From Chlamydiia bacterium (GTDB taxonomy: Bacteria > Chlamydiota > Chlamydiia > Chlamydiales > Simkaniaceae), in contig JAGROF010000102.1 in the NCBI GenBank assembly GCA_020440405.1, positions 1 to 11,679 on the forward strand: a stretch of DNA of 11,679 bases, given 5' to 3'. The number at the start of each line of letters is the position of its first letter. The first letter of the stretch is position 1. The notes beneath the pieces are model-generated. The model did not search any database, was not told the DNA's origin, and saw only the letters and a program-made list of their open reading frames with translations. This document shows, in pieces, positions 1 to 8,267 of the stretch. Position numbers and translations under genes: made by a program.

Positions 1-2423
1 ATTTCTTGTCCGAGGGTAAGATAGCCAAGGCCAACATCCATCAAAGTATCTAGGGTTTTTTGCAGTTTAGGAATCGGAGGGAGAAAGGTGAGAGCATCTT
101 CAATGGTCAGTTTGAGCAATTCCCCAAGGTTTTTTCCTTTATAGGTCACCTTTAAGCTGAGAGGATTGAGGCGGTTCCCATGGCAGCTGTCACACTTGAC
201 GCGAAGAGAGGGAAGAAATTGCAAGCGGATGGTTTTAAATCCGAGTCCCCAACAACTGCGGCACATCCCTTTAAGATGGTTATGACTAAAATGTTTCGGC
301 TGCAATCCTCTTGCGGCGGCTTCGGGAAGTTTGGCAAAAAACTCACGCAAGGGTTTGTTGGCTTCGCTATAGGTTGAGACATCGGCGCGGACGGTGTGGC
401 CAATGGGGTTTTGGTCAATGGCGATCAGTTTGTTGATGGCTTGAAGCCCCTTGATGGTTGCGCCATCAAGAGCGATGGTGTCGGCATCGGAGCGGGATGC
501 TAAGTGTTTTTGCACCCCTTGTTTTAAGAGGTCATCGATGAGTGTGGATTTTCCCGAGCCAGAAACGCCGCTAATGCAGGTTAAGGTTTTCGTGGGGATT
601 TGAACGGTGATGTTTTTGAGATTGTGTTTGTGGGCTTTTTCAATGGTGAGAAACGTGTTAGAGGTGCGTCGTTTTGCAGGAATGGGAAGGGTTTTCTTCC
701 CACTTAAGTAGGCTCCAGTGAGGGAATGTTTATTTTTCTTGATTTGAGCAAGGGTTCCTTGAGCGGTGAGTTCTCCTCCTAGGCGTCCGGCTTTTGGACC
801 AAAGTCAAAAAGATGGTCTGCAATTTGCAGGGTTAGCGGATCGTGCTCGACCATGAGCAGTGTATTTCCTAAGTCCCGAAGATGTATGAGGGCCTCATTG
901 AGCCGCTCGTTATTATAGGGGTGGAGGCCAATGGTGGGTTCGTCCAACACATAGAGACATCCGGTCAGTCCGCTTCCGAGTTGGCGTGCGAGGTGGATCC
1001 TTTGCGTTTCCCCTCCACTTAACGTAGGGGCGCTGCGAGAGAGGGAAAGATATTCTAATCCAATGTTGCACAAAAAGGTGAGGCGATGAGTGAGGGGATC
1101 GAGGATGTCTTGGAGCTGTTTTTCCTTAGGAAGGGACTGAATAAAGGAAAGCGTTTCAGAAAGGGGGAGTTGGCAAAGGGCCCCGAGGGTTTTTCCTTGG
1201 AGCTCGACGTGGCGTGCCAAAGGATTTAAACGTTCGCCCTGACAACTGGCGCATGGAGAGGTTTCAAGAAGGGGTTGAATTGTTTCCCTTTGTTGTCGCG
1301 TTCCTGTTTTTCCAATTTTTGAAAAGGCATGGTTGATTCCCACCCACCTGAGCTCCATTTTTTCACATTTAAAGAGGCGAGGGGACCCATTCAAAAGGAG
1401 CTGCAATTGTTTAACGGGAAGTTGGTAAAGGGGAAGGTCGGGATCGATCCCTTCTTCCTCTAGGAACGTGAGGAGGACCTCTTCAGCGATTTCTGTTGCT
1501 TCTTCTTTCCACAGTTTTCCCATGAGTTCATAAGGAGAGAGTGCCATGATTTTTTGGTGAGACAGGACATTTGCTCCCCATTGAAACCCGAGACCTAAGC
1601 AGTCGGGACACATCCCTTCTTCGGCATTGAAAGAAAAGGTATGAGGTGTCAGGGGAGGATAGGTTTTTCCCGTGCTCGGAACGGCAAAAGCGAGGTTGAA
1701 CAAAAGGTCTTCGTCTTCTAGAGCAACGGTGAAGGGCTCTTTCGTAAGAGCTGTAGCTTGTTCGATCGCTTCAAACAGACGTTTTTCAATTCCTGGACGG
1801 ATTGCTAAGCGGTCGACGACTAAAAAAAGGGCATTTTTTCGATTGGCTTGATAGGGGATTTTGTCGTCGAGTTCATAATAATCTCCGTTCAATCGGATTC
1901 GGACAAATCCTTGTTGGGTCAAGGCGTCTTGAATTTCTTCGAAGGGTTGACCACGCGCGACTTTAATGGGGGTTAAGATATGGAGGCGGGATTTTTCCGG
2001 CAAAGACATGAGGTGCTTCACCACCGATTCTTTGCTGATCGACTCGATTTTTTCTCCTGTTTCAGGGCAGTAGGCGATCCCACGGTGGGCATAGAGAAGG
2101 CGGAGGAAATCATAGACCTCTGTCATCGTTCCAATAGTGGACCGGGGGTTTCCTGCATGGTGCTTTTGCTCGATTGCAATAGCAGGGGAAAGCCCTTCGA
2201 TTTCTTCCACTTTGGGTTTGGGCATTTGCTTCACAAATTGCCGCGCATAGGCAGAGAGGGATTCGATATAGCGACGCTGTCCCTCTGCGTAGATGGTTTC
2301 AAAAGCAAAGGAGCTTTTTCCCGATCCTGACGGGCCGGTGCAGACAGAAATTTTGCCACGAGGGATTTCAAGGTCGAGTTCTTTTAAGTTGTTTTGAGAA
2401 CATCCTTTCACAGTCAAAGCTGT
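1..2423 (-). other. UvrA unit 2 of the tandem protein (residues 952 onward, incomplete)
   Basis: The second unit repeats the full UvrA order: Walker A 981-988 (with Pro as second residue, GPSGSGKS), signature 1419-1423, Walker B 1445/1446, and second-domain Walker A 1570-1577. Zinc module 2 is complete (C1672, C1675, C1695, C1698). Zinc module 1 again has only its second pair, C1223 and C1226; the first pair is replaced by Val and Thr in a VPSTG segment. Equivalent motifs in units 1 and 2 are offset by 934 to 948 residues. The window ends just before the last signature motif. Confidence 0.88.
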
Positions 2424-5276
2424 GAGGGGTTTTTGTGTGGGTTGATGCGGACGGCTTTGGGGCGCTTTTCGGGGACGGAGAGCGAGTCCTGTGGGAGTTG
2501 TTTTTTTCGCCATCTGTTCGGGGGTTGCTGCAGCAAGAATTTGCCCCCCTCCCTTTCCTCCTTCCGGACCTAGGTCAATGATCCAGTCGGTGGTTTTAAT
2601 GAGGTCAATATTATGTTCGATGACTAAGACGGTATTTCCGGCATCGACAAGGTGCTGCAAAATATCAATGAGTTTCCGGATGTCATGAAAATGCAGTCCT
2701 GTTGTCGGCTCATCCAAAATATAGAGGGTTTTTCCAGTAGCAGGACGGATGATTTCCCGGGCAAGCTTGATCCGCTGGGCTTCCCCTCCAGATAGGGTGG
2801 TGGAGGATTGCCCGAGGGTCATATAGTCCATTCCCACTTGCTTGAGCATCGAAAGCTTATGGTGGATATGGGGAATGGCATCGAAGAATTCGAGGGCGTC
2901 TTCAACCGTCATTTCCAGAACATCATGGATATTTTTTCCTTTATAGGTAATGGAAAGGGTTTTGGGGTCGAACCGCTTCCCATTGCACAAAGAGCACGTG
3001 CTCCAAACGTCATCCATAAAATCCATATCGAGACGGATCTGTCCCATCCCACGGCATTCTGTGCAGGATCCTTCCTGGACATTAAAACTAAAACGGCCGG
3101 GTTTAAATCCTGCAGCTTGGCTTTCGGGGAGTTTTGTAAAAAGGTCTCGGATATCATCAAAGACCTTGATGTAGGTGCAAGGGTTGGAGCGGGGGGTCCG
3201 CCCAATGGGGGTTTGGTCGATGGCAATGACTTTATCGAGATGCTCAATGCCGTGAATGGCTTGGTGTTTTCCTACAGGATTTTCTGCGCGGTGGAGTTGA
3301 TTGGCAAGGGCGGGGTAAAGGGTATCTGTAATTAGGGAGGATTTTCCCGAACCTGAAACGCCTGTCACGGCAATAAAAAGCCCTAGAGGAATCTCCACGG
3401 TGACGTTTTTGAGATTGTGGTGCTGAGCTCCTTCAATCGTGAGGGTTTTATCTCCTTTTTTCCGTTTTTTGAGGATCGGGATCTTTTCTTTGCCGCTCAA
3501 GTAAGCTCCCGTAATTGAGCGGGGCGCTTTTTCAAGGTCTTGAATCGTTCCCATTGCGACAACCTCGCCCCCTCGAGAACCTGCTTCCGGACCAATATCG
3601 ACAATGCAATCAGCTGCTTCCATCGTTTCTTCATCATGCTCGACAACAATAATGGTATTTCCTCGATCGCGGAGTTTTTCGAGAGTAGCAATGAGCTTCG
3701 TATTATCGCGAGGGTGGAGGCCAATCGATGGTTCGTCTAAAATATAGGTGGTTCCAACGAGCCCACATCCAATTTGGGAGGCTAAGCGGACGCGCTGGGC
3801 TTCTCCCCCAGATAAAGTGGGAGCGGAGCGCTCTAGAGTGAGGTAATACAGCCCAACATTGAGGAGGAATTCTAACCGCTTTTTAATCTCTAAAATCAGA
3901 TCGTGCCCAATCATTTCCTCAAAAGGAGAGAGGGAAAGGATTTGAAAGAAGGTGAGCAGTTCATCGATCGTTAGGGAGGTGAGGGCATGGATGGTTTTTC
4001 CTCCGAGCTGTGTGGCAGCAGGATAGGGCTGAATCCGGGATCCGCTGCAGTCGGGACAGACGGTTTCATGCATCAATTGTTGCATTTTCGTGCGGTAGAC
4101 ATCACTTTTGGTTTCGTTATACCGCTTCTTTGCCTCTGAAAGAACGCCGCGCCATCGAACATATTCAGTCCAGGATGTTTTTTTGATAGGGTGGACAAAG
4201 CGCATCTTCGTCCATTTTTTCTTGTTTCCATAGAGGAATTGGTCTTGTGCTTTTTTGGAAAGGTCTTTCCAGGGAGTGTGGATGTCAAAGTCATAGAGCT
4301 GAGAGAGATTGTCGTAGATGTTTTTCCATTTGACGGTGTTGTAGGATCCGGCAATGGAGCAGCAGTCGTCGGCAATGCTGAGCTCGGGATCAATGATCTT
4401 ATCGAGATCAAAGTCTTGAGAGATTCCGAGTCCTTCACAGGTTGGGCACATGCCCTTGGGGTGGTTAAAGGAAAAATCTTGGGGTTCAAGGGGGGAGTAA
4501 GAGAGCTTCGACTTCTTAGCATAAGCGTGCTGAGAAAAGAGGGTTTCTTCTTTGGTTGTGTGGTTCAAAACACTCATCACCCCTTCGCCAAGCTCTAGAG
4601 CATGGGTTACCGCTTCTGTAATCCGGTTTTTTTCGTCCTCTTTTAGCACAATCCGATCGATAACAAGGTCGATGTCATGTGCGGTTGTTTTATCGACATC
4701 GATTTCCTCTTCCAGGTTCACGATCTCTCCATCGAGGCGGATCCGCATAAACCCTTTTCGAATGAGTTCCTCAAAGAGATCTTTAAATTCTCCCTTTTTT
4801 CCTTGAACATGGGGGGAAAGGAAAATGAGCTGCGACCCTTGAGGGAAGTTTTGAATCGTTGAGAGAATCCGTTCGGTACTTTGTGGCTGCACTTTTTCGC
4901 CAGATACAGGGCAATGGGGTGTTCCAATGCGCGCATAAAGAACGCGCAAGTAATCATAAATAGCAGTGATTGTTCCCACAGTGGACCGGGGGTTTCTTCC
5001 AGCGGTTTTTTGTTCAATGGCAATCGTTGGAGAAATCCCTTCAATCAGATCGGCGTCAGGTTTTTGCAAGCTTCCCATATAACGGCGGGCATAGTTGGAA
5101 AGGGACTCGATATAGCGCCGTTGCCCTTCTACATAAATCGTATCGAATGCAAGGGAGGATTTTCCCGAGCCGGAGACTCCCGTAAAGACAATAAATGTCC
5201 CGGGGTCTAGTGTCAGATCCACCCCTTTAAGGTTGTGTACACGGACATTTTTGAGGGTGATAGATTGTTTTTCCAT
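1..5276 (-). CDS. uvrA: Tandem-fused excinuclease ABC subunit A (double UvrA), 3' end outside window
   Basis: UvrA is the damage-recognition ATPase of nucleotide excision repair: it scans DNA in the cytoplasm, loads UvrB and leaves. The minus-strand frame stays open for 1758 codons and runs off base 1, so the C-terminus is missing. It encodes two whole UvrA units. Walker A motifs begin at residues 33, 639, 981 and 1570, with lysines K39, K645, K987 and K1576. LSGGE signatures lie at 488, 828 and 1419, and Walker B Asp-Glu pairs at 514/515, 855/856 and 1445/1446. The fourth signature and Walker B lie beyond the edge, where by comparison with E. coli UvrA roughly 110-120 residues remain. E. coli UvrA is about 940 residues; the Chlamydia protein is about 1.8 kb of codons and also doubled. 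ATG 5276 is the only reasonable start because it aligns with the family N-terminus ([10 protein letters not shown]). No Shine-Dalgarno precedes it. The gene is divergent from pyk. Confidence 0.97.
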   Translation of the reverse strand, partial: MEKQSITLKNVRVHNLKGVDLTLDPGTFIVFTGVSGSGKSSLAFDTIYVEGQRRYIESLSNYARRYMGSLQKPDADLIEGISPTIAIEQKTAGRNPRSTVGTITAIYDYLRVLYARIGTPHCPVSGEKVQPQSTERILSTIQNFPQGSQLIFLSPHVQGKKGEFKDLFEELIRKGFMRIRLDGEIVNLEEEIDVDKTTAHDIDLVIDRIVLKEDEKNRITEAVTHALELGEGVMSVLNHTTKEETLFSQHAYAKKSKLSYSPLEPQDFSFNHPKGMCPTCEGLGISQDFDLDKIIDPELSIADDCCSIAGSYNTVKWKNIYDNLSQLYDFDIHTPWKDLSKKAQDQFLYGNKKKWTKMRFVHPIKKTSWTEYVRWRGVLSEAKKRYNETKSDVYRTKMQQLMHETVCPDCSGSRIQPYPAATQLGGKTIHALTSLTIDELLTFFQILSLSPFEEMIGHDLILEIKKRLEFLLNVGLYYLTLERSAPTLSGGEAQRVRLASQIGCGLVGTTYILDEPSIGLHPRDNTKLIATLEKLRDRGNTIIVVEHDEETMEAADCIVDIGPEAGSRGGEVVAMGTIQDLEKAPRSITGAYLSGKEKIPILKKRKKGDKTLTIEGAQHHNLKNVTVEIPLGLFIAVTGVSGSGKSSLITDTLYPALANQLHRAENPVGKHQAIHGIEHLDKVIAIDQTPIGRTPRSNPCTYIKVFDDIRDLFTKLPESQAAGFKPGRFSFNVQEGSCTECRGMGQIRLDMDFMDDVWSTCSLCNGKRFDPKTLSITYKGKNIHDVLEMTVEDALEFFDAIPHIHHKLSMLKQVGMDYMTLGQSSTTLSGGEAQRIKLAREIIRPATGKTLYILDEPTTGLHFHDIRKLIDILQHLVDAGNTVLVIEHNIDLIKTTDWIIDLGPEGGKGGGQILAAATPEQMAKKTTPTGLALRPRKAPQSRPHQPTQKPLTALTVKGCSQNNLKELDLEIPRGKISVCTGPSGSGKSSFAFETIYAEGQRRYIESLSAYARQFVKQMPKPKVEEIEGLSPAIAIEQKHHAGNPRSTIGTMTEVYDFLRLLYAHRGIAYCPETGEKIESISKESVVKHLMSLPEKSRLHILTPIKVARGQPFEEIQDALTQQGFVRIRLNGDYYELDDKIPYQANRKNALFLVVDRLAIRPGIEKRLFEAIEQATALTKEPFTVALEDEDLLFNLAFAVPSTGKTYPPLTPHTFSFNAEEGMCPDCLGLGFQWGANVLSHQKIMALSPYELMGKLWKEEATEIAEEVLLTFLEEEGIDPDLPLYQLPVKQLQLLLNGSPRLFKCEKMELRWVGINHAFSKIGKTGTRQQRETIQPLLETSPCASCQGERLNPLARHVELQGKTLGALCQLPLSETLSFIQSLPKEKQLQDILDPLTHRLTFLCNIGLEYLSLSRSAPTLSGGETQRIHLARQLGSGLTGCLYVLDEPTIGLHPYNNERLNEALIHLRDLGNTLLMVEHDPLTLQIADHLFDFGPKAGRLGGELTAQGTLAQIKKNKHSLTGAYLSGKKTLPIPAKRRTSNTFLTIEKAHKHNLKNITVQIPTKTLTCISGVSGSGKSTLIDDLLKQGVQKHLASRSDADTIALDGATIKGLQAINKLIAIDQNPIGHTVRADVSTYSEANKPLREFFAKLPEAAARGLQPKHFSHNHLKGMCRSCWGLGFKTIRLQFLPSLRVKCDSCHGNRLNPLSLKVTYKGKNLGELLKLTIEDALTFLPPIPKLQKTLDTLMDVGLGYLTLGQE
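2424..2513 (-). other. Inter-unit linker of tandem UvrA (residues 922-951)
   Basis: About 30 residues join the end of the first UvrA unit to the beta-strand that opens the second. The stretch has six prolines and about eight basic residues (Lys, Arg, His) and almost no hydrophobic clusters, so it looks flexible and positively charged. Part of it corresponds to the variable tail that ends ordinary UvrA proteins. It begins with an ATG (complement of 2511-2513), but I see no reason to treat this as a separate translation start. Confidence 0.7.
2514..5276 (-). other. UvrA unit 1 of the tandem protein (residues 1-921)
   Basis: This unit contains everything a free UvrA has: ATPase I (Walker A 33-40), the UvrB-binding and insertion regions, signature 488-492 with Walker B 514/515, then ATPase II (Walker A 639-646, signature 828-832, Walker B 855/856). 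Zinc module 2 is complete, with C738, C741, C761 and C764 (E. coli C740, C743, C763, C766). Zinc module 1 is not: C277 and C280 are present at exactly the E. coli positions, but the partners expected at 253 and 256 are Ala and Ser. All ATPase motifs look functional. Confidence 0.9.
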
Positions 5277-5294
5277 AGAAGAATAGTATATATT
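5265..5294 (+). promoter_or_regulatory. Possible sigma-70-type promoter for pyk and the downstream operon
   Basis: TTGTTT (5265-5270) and TATATT (5289-5294) are separated by 18 bases and would give a start near 5301, leaving a leader of about 20 bases that includes the pyk ribosome binding site. The -35 would sit inside the first codons of uvrA, and the -10 overlaps the candidate uvrA -10, so the two divergent promoters may compete for polymerase. Both hexamers are imperfect. Confidence 0.35.
5285..5290 (-). promoter_or_regulatory. Possible -10 element for uvrA
   Basis: On the minus strand TATACT (5 of 6 matches to TATAAT) lies 8 bases before the uvrA ATG. A transcript starting about 7 bases after it would begin at or next to the start codon. 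I find no good -35 at 16-18 bases upstream. There is also no purine-rich Shine-Dalgarno before the ATG, which would fit leaderless or weak initiation. This is pattern matching in AT-rich DNA, so confidence is low. Confidence 0.3.
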
Positions 5295-5311
5295 AATATG
5301 AGATTGTATAT

Positions 5312-5316
5312 AAGGA
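5312..5316 (+). promoter_or_regulatory. Ribosome binding site that fixes the pyk start
   Basis: AAGGA lies 5 bases before ATG 5322. It selects this ATG over the upstream in-frame ATG at 5298, which has no such site and would add eight residues not seen in the family. Confidence 0.7.
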
Positions 5317-5321
5317 AAAAT

Positions 5322-7109
5322 ATGCGCACTCGAACAAAAATTATTTGTACGCTTGGACCGGCGACGAATAGCTACGAAAAAATCGTGCAGCTGATCGATG
5401 CTGGGATGAATGTGGCTCGGATTAACATGAGCCATGGAGGCTATGATAAACACCTCCAAACGATCGAATTTCTCAAAAAAGCCCGGAAAGAAAAAGAAAT
5501 TCCTCTAGCAATTATGCTGGATACTAAAGGGCCAGAGGTGCGCGTTGGAGCTCTTCCAGCTCCCCTTGTCCTTGAAAAAGGAGCCCACCTTAAAATTTCT
5601 CAAAACCCCGGAGAGGGAGAGATTACTCTCGAACCGATTCAGGTGATTAAAGATATCAAAATGGGCGCAGAAGTTCTCTTTGATGATGGCTATATCACCT
5701 CAAAAGTTGTGGAAAAGCATCCCGATTTCCTGGTCGTTGAAATCCAAAATCCTGGGGTGCTTAAGTCACAAAAAGGGGTCAATATTCCTCATGCAGAGCT
5801 CGATCTTCCCGCTGTGACGGAGCGAGACATTGCAGACATTGAGTTTGGGTGCAAGCATGGGATCGATATCTTAGCCGCTTCATTCATCCGTTCAGCGGAA
5901 CATATTGTGACCATTAAAAAGCTTTTAGCAAAGTATGACGCTTGCCATGTCATGGTCATTGCGAAAATTGAAAATGCTCTTGGGGTGAAAAACTTTGATA
6001 GCATCCTCCAAGCATCCGATGGAATCATGGTAGCACGCGGGGATTTGGGAGTGGAACTTCCGCTGACTCACGTCCCCAAACTTCAAAAGGTGATGATCCG
6101 CAAGTGCTACCAATCGTTTAAGCCTGTTGTGACAGCCACACAGATGCTTGAGTCGATGATCTCCAATCCTCGACCCACCCGTGCGGAGGTATCCGATGTT
6201 GCGAACGCAGTTTACGATAGCACCTCTGCGGTGATGCTTTCAGGGGAGACAGCCGTTGGGCAATACCCCATCGAAACGGTTAAGCTGATGCGAAGCACCA
6301 TCGAAGAAGCGGAAAAGGATTTTAACTATGAGGAGCTGTTTTATCAAGATGCGTCGCGGCAGATTTTTAACGATATCTCTTCTTCTGTGGCTCTTGCCGC
6401 TGTGAAGACAGCGTATAGTGCGCATGGAAAAGCCCTGATAGCTCTCACCACAAGTGGCTTTACGGCCCGCCTCATGGGGCGTTTTCGCCCTGTGATGCCA
6501 ATCATTGCAGTCACTCCAGATGAAAAAACGTACCATCAGCTTGCCTTTTCTTGGGGGACAGTTCCCGTCCTAGAAAAAGTGAAAAATGTGAAGGAAGGAG
6601 TGCAACGCGCCAGCTGTTTTGCTTTAACGCATAAGCTAGTGCGGTATGGCGATCTCATTATCGTCACTTCGGGGACTCCTTTTGGGGTGAGTGGAACGAC
6701 CAACGTCATGCTTGTCGATAACATTGGGGATGTCTTAGTACGTGGCCTTCCAGGACAGGGAAAACGGTGTCATGCAACAGTGGAGTTCTTCCTCAGCTTT
6801 GACCCAGAGGCCTCCTATGATTTTAAAGGGAAATTTGTGGTGATGACCCAATGCCTTGAAGAGTATGAGCCCTGTCTGAAAGAGGTTAAAGGGATCATCC
6901 TTCAAAATCTTCCTGATGACACCCGCTCAGAAGACTTAGTGAAGCAGTTTGCCCATGACTATAAGTTTCCATTTCTGATTCGTGCCGATGCCGCCTGCAC
7001 CATTCTGAAAAAAGAGCAGCTTGTCACTCTTGACCCTGTTAAAGGGCTGGTCTTCGAAGGAATTGTCGAGTCTGAAGAAGAAATGCGCAACCAAGTTTGC
7101 AGGTTTTAA
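5322..7109 (+). CDS. pyk: Pyruvate kinase with C-terminal extension
   Basis: Catalyses PEP + ADP to pyruvate + ATP, the last step of glycolysis, in the cytoplasm. The product is 595 residues. The N-terminus RTKIICTLGPA, substrate residues R33 and N35 (ARINMSHG), catalytic K215 and metal ligand E217 (IAKIEN), D241 (ARGDLGVE) and the TATQMLESM loop at 271-279 are all present, so the kinase core looks intact. The B domain occupies roughly 71-160, and the allosteric C domain ends near 475. About 115 residues then follow that short pyruvate kinases (around 470-485) lack. Bacillus-type enzymes have an extra C-terminal domain related to PEP-utiliser swivelling domains. Here 500-583 matches that layout, but the TSH phosphohistidine motif is replaced by TRSED (534-538). 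The start is set by the AAGGA site. The stop TAA shares one base with the next gene's ATG. It is probably the first gene of a five- or six-gene operon and is divergent from uvrA. Confidence 0.96.
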   Translation: MRTRTKIICTLGPATNSYEKIVQLIDAGMNVARINMSHGGYDKHLQTIEFLKKARKEKEIPLAIMLDTKGPEVRVGALPAPLVLEKGAHLKISQNPGEGEITLEPIQVIKDIKMGAEVLFDDGYITSKVVEKHPDFLVVEIQNPGVLKSQKGVNIPHAELDLPAVTERDIADIEFGCKHGIDILAASFIRSAEHIVTIKKLLAKYDACHVMVIAKIENALGVKNFDSILQASDGIMVARGDLGVELPLTHVPKLQKVMIRKCYQSFKPVVTATQMLESMISNPRPTRAEVSDVANAVYDSTSAVMLSGETAVGQYPIETVKLMRSTIEEAEKDFNYEELFYQDASRQIFNDISSSVALAAVKTAYSAHGKALIALTTSGFTARLMGRFRPVMPIIAVTPDEKTYHQLAFSWGTVPVLEKVKNVKEGVQRASCFALTHKLVRYGDLIIVTSGTPFGVSGTTNVMLVDNIGDVLVRGLPGQGKRCHATVEFFLSFDPEASYDFKGKFVVMTQCLEEYEPCLKEVKGIILQNLPDDTRSEDLVKQFAHDYKFPFLIRADAACTILKKEQLVTLDPVKGLVFEGIVESEEEMRNQVCRF

Positions 7110-7462
7110 TGATATTGACAGTTCTGTCTTGGATAGCAATTGCTATTCTTTCCGTCAGTTATTGGTTTCAGATCTGGAAGATTCATGTCCATAAAGAGGT
7201 TCGAGATATCTCCTTAACGTATAACATTTTGCTTGCTATTGGGTTTGGAATTCTGACCTTTACAGTTTATGAAGAGCGCTCCCTTATTTTCTTTGTGAAG
7301 CAGGTGAGTACCACCCTTCCCGTTATCATCATCATTATTCAAGTGATCTATCACCGTCATGACACGTGGCACGACCTTGCCTTGAAGCGGTGCAATAGCT
7401 GCTCAAAAGAAGTGGAGCGGCAGTGGAAGTGCTGCGCCTACTGCGGCAACAAGATCATCTAG
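7109..7462 (+). CDS. Small PQ-loop-like membrane protein with C-terminal zinc ribbon
   Basis: A 117-residue protein whose ATG overlaps the pyk stop by one base (TAATG), suggesting translational coupling; AGG at 7101-7103 can serve as ribosome binding site. Three hydrophobic segments are visible at about 3-19, 34-51 and 58-77. Between the first two, the stretch WFQIWKIHVHKEVRDISLTY resembles a PQ-loop (SemiSWEET/MtN3-like) repeat, with Phe in place of the usual Pro of the PQ pair. The C-terminus (after about residue 92) is hydrophilic and carries two CxxC pairs (CNSC and CAYC) separated by about ten residues, ending CGNKII, the look of a zinc ribbon. PQ-loop proteins carry sugars, amino acids or other small solutes and work as dimers when only one repeat is present. 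What this one carries, if anything, cannot be told. A TTG start at 7097 would add four residues and is less likely. Confidence 0.8.
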   Translation: MILTVLSWIAIAILSVSYWFQIWKIHVHKEVRDISLTYNILLAIGFGILTFTVYEERSLIFFVKQVSTTLPVIIIIIQVIYHRHDTWHDLALKRCNSCSKEVERQWKCCAYCGNKII

Positions 7463-7503
7463 AGGGTGTCTTGTTTTTAAAGATATTTTAACGCATCATC
7501 TAG
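7454..7503 (+). repeat. Pair of 9-base direct repeats flanking the gap before the sulfotransferase gene
   Basis: ATCATCTAG occurs at 7454-7462, ending the PQ-loop gene, and again at 7495-7503, just before the next ATG, 41 bases apart. The intervening DNA is AT-rich, with a weak TTAAA/TTTAA inverted repeat at 7477-7491. It could be chance, or the scar of a small duplication. Confidence 0.3.
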
Positions 7504-7507
7504 GGGC

Positions 7508-8266
7508 ATGAAGCAGTGGATTTTGCTTGTTCTTTTTTTGCCCCATATTCTTTTTTCTGAAGAGAAGACTTTACCCCTTGTCCTTTCGGTGCCGAAAGCG
7601 GGGGGGCACTTGGTCCTCAAGATGCTGAGTTTATTTCCCGAGCCTCCTGAGTGTGTATGGGCAGACCACATTGTCAGTCATGATATGGAGGAGCTTTCTC
7701 TTGAAGACGCTAAAGTTTCAAAGGTCATCATTATTCGAGACCTTCGTGATGTCTTTGTTTCTCTTGTGTATTGGTTTGATGCGCAGGTGGCAGAGGGGCT
7801 TGTGAACCGTCATTTGGCAGCGAAACGGAAAGGACTAAGGGAGCGGATTCAGCATTGGCGGAGCTGCTCTTTTGATGAAAAACTCCAGATTGTTTTAGAA
7901 GATGGAGCAGAAAGCTTTTATTATGAAGGATTCATGCGAGAGAACATTGAGCAGGCTTGCCACCTTCTTAAAGGGGAGAAGACGCAAGTGATGCGTTTTG
8001 AAGACCTTATTGGCGTGCAAGGAGGAGGAAGTCAGGAAGCTCAAGAGGAGTGTATTCGCCGCTTTGCAGAAGTCTTTTCGCAGTCCTTAAGTGAGGAGGA
8101 GGTCAAGAGGGTGAGCGACAAGACATTTGGTAAAACGCATGCTTCGGCATTTGACCGGACTTTTCGGAAAGGGCAAATTGGAAGCTGGAAGGAGCACTAC
8201 AATGAAAAAAATCTTCTCCTTTTTTACATGCGTTATGGCCGCTACCAAAAGCTTTTAGGGTATTAG
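7508..8266 (+). CDS. Probably exported sulfotransferase-family protein
   Basis: A 252-residue protein with sulfotransferase (PAPS-dependent) fold signatures in the right order. The 5'-phosphosulfate loop is SVPKAGGH (27-34; family form YPKSGT.W) with K30 in the catalytic Lys position. A candidate catalytic His is H54 or H58. The 3'-phosphate site is R77DLRDVFVS85, with the expected eight-residue Arg-Ser spacing. The closing motif RKGQIGSWK (220-228) matches family RKGxxGDWK. Such enzymes move sulfate from PAPS to hydroxyls or amines of small molecules, glycans or proteins. The first 17 residues (MK then a hydrophobic run to LFS) look like a Sec signal peptide, with possible cleavage before EEK, or an N-terminal anchor; cytosolic sulfotransferases lack this. 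No in-frame alternative start lies between the preceding stop (7478) and ATG 7508. The AGGGG before it is only one base away, so ribosome binding is atypical. It lies 45 bases after the PQ-loop gene and one base before the next. Confidence 0.83.
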   Translation: MKQWILLVLFLPHILFSEEKTLPLVLSVPKAGGHLVLKMLSLFPEPPECVWADHIVSHDMEELSLEDAKVSKVIIIRDLRDVFVSLVYWFDAQVAEGLVNRHLAAKRKGLRERIQHWRSCSFDEKLQIVLEDGAESFYYEGFMRENIEQACHLLKGEKTQVMRFEDLIGVQGGGSQEAQEECIRRFAEVFSQSLSEEEVKRVSDKTFGKTHASAFDRTFRKGQIGSWKEHYNEKNLLLFYMRYGRYQKLLGY

Positions 8267-8267
8267 A

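Noticed and set aside
2511..2513. Separate start codon splitting the tandem UvrA into two genes
   Set aside because: The frame is continuous with no stop between the halves, I see no convincing ribosome binding site there, and the fused form is known in Chlamydia.
1980..4862. Several plus-strand open frames of 65-175 codons
   Set aside because: They lie antisense to uvrA, whose minus-strand frame has motif support throughout. Their products show no recognisable domains, and they have no consistent ribosome binding sites.
5235..5321. Longer N-terminus for pyruvate kinase starting inside uvrA
   Set aside because: The family begins at RTKIICTLGPA, and the AAGGA site marks ATG 5322. The extra residues match nothing and would overlap the uvrA start.
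7097..7108. TTG start for the PQ-loop gene
   Set aside because: ATG 7109 lies four codons later in a coupled TAATG junction with the pyk stop, which is the more usual arrangement.
7477..7491. Inverted repeat as transcription terminator before the sulfotransferase gene
   Set aside because: Arms are only five A/T pairs (TTAAA/TTTAA), with no GC stem and no following T run, so it is too weak to call.
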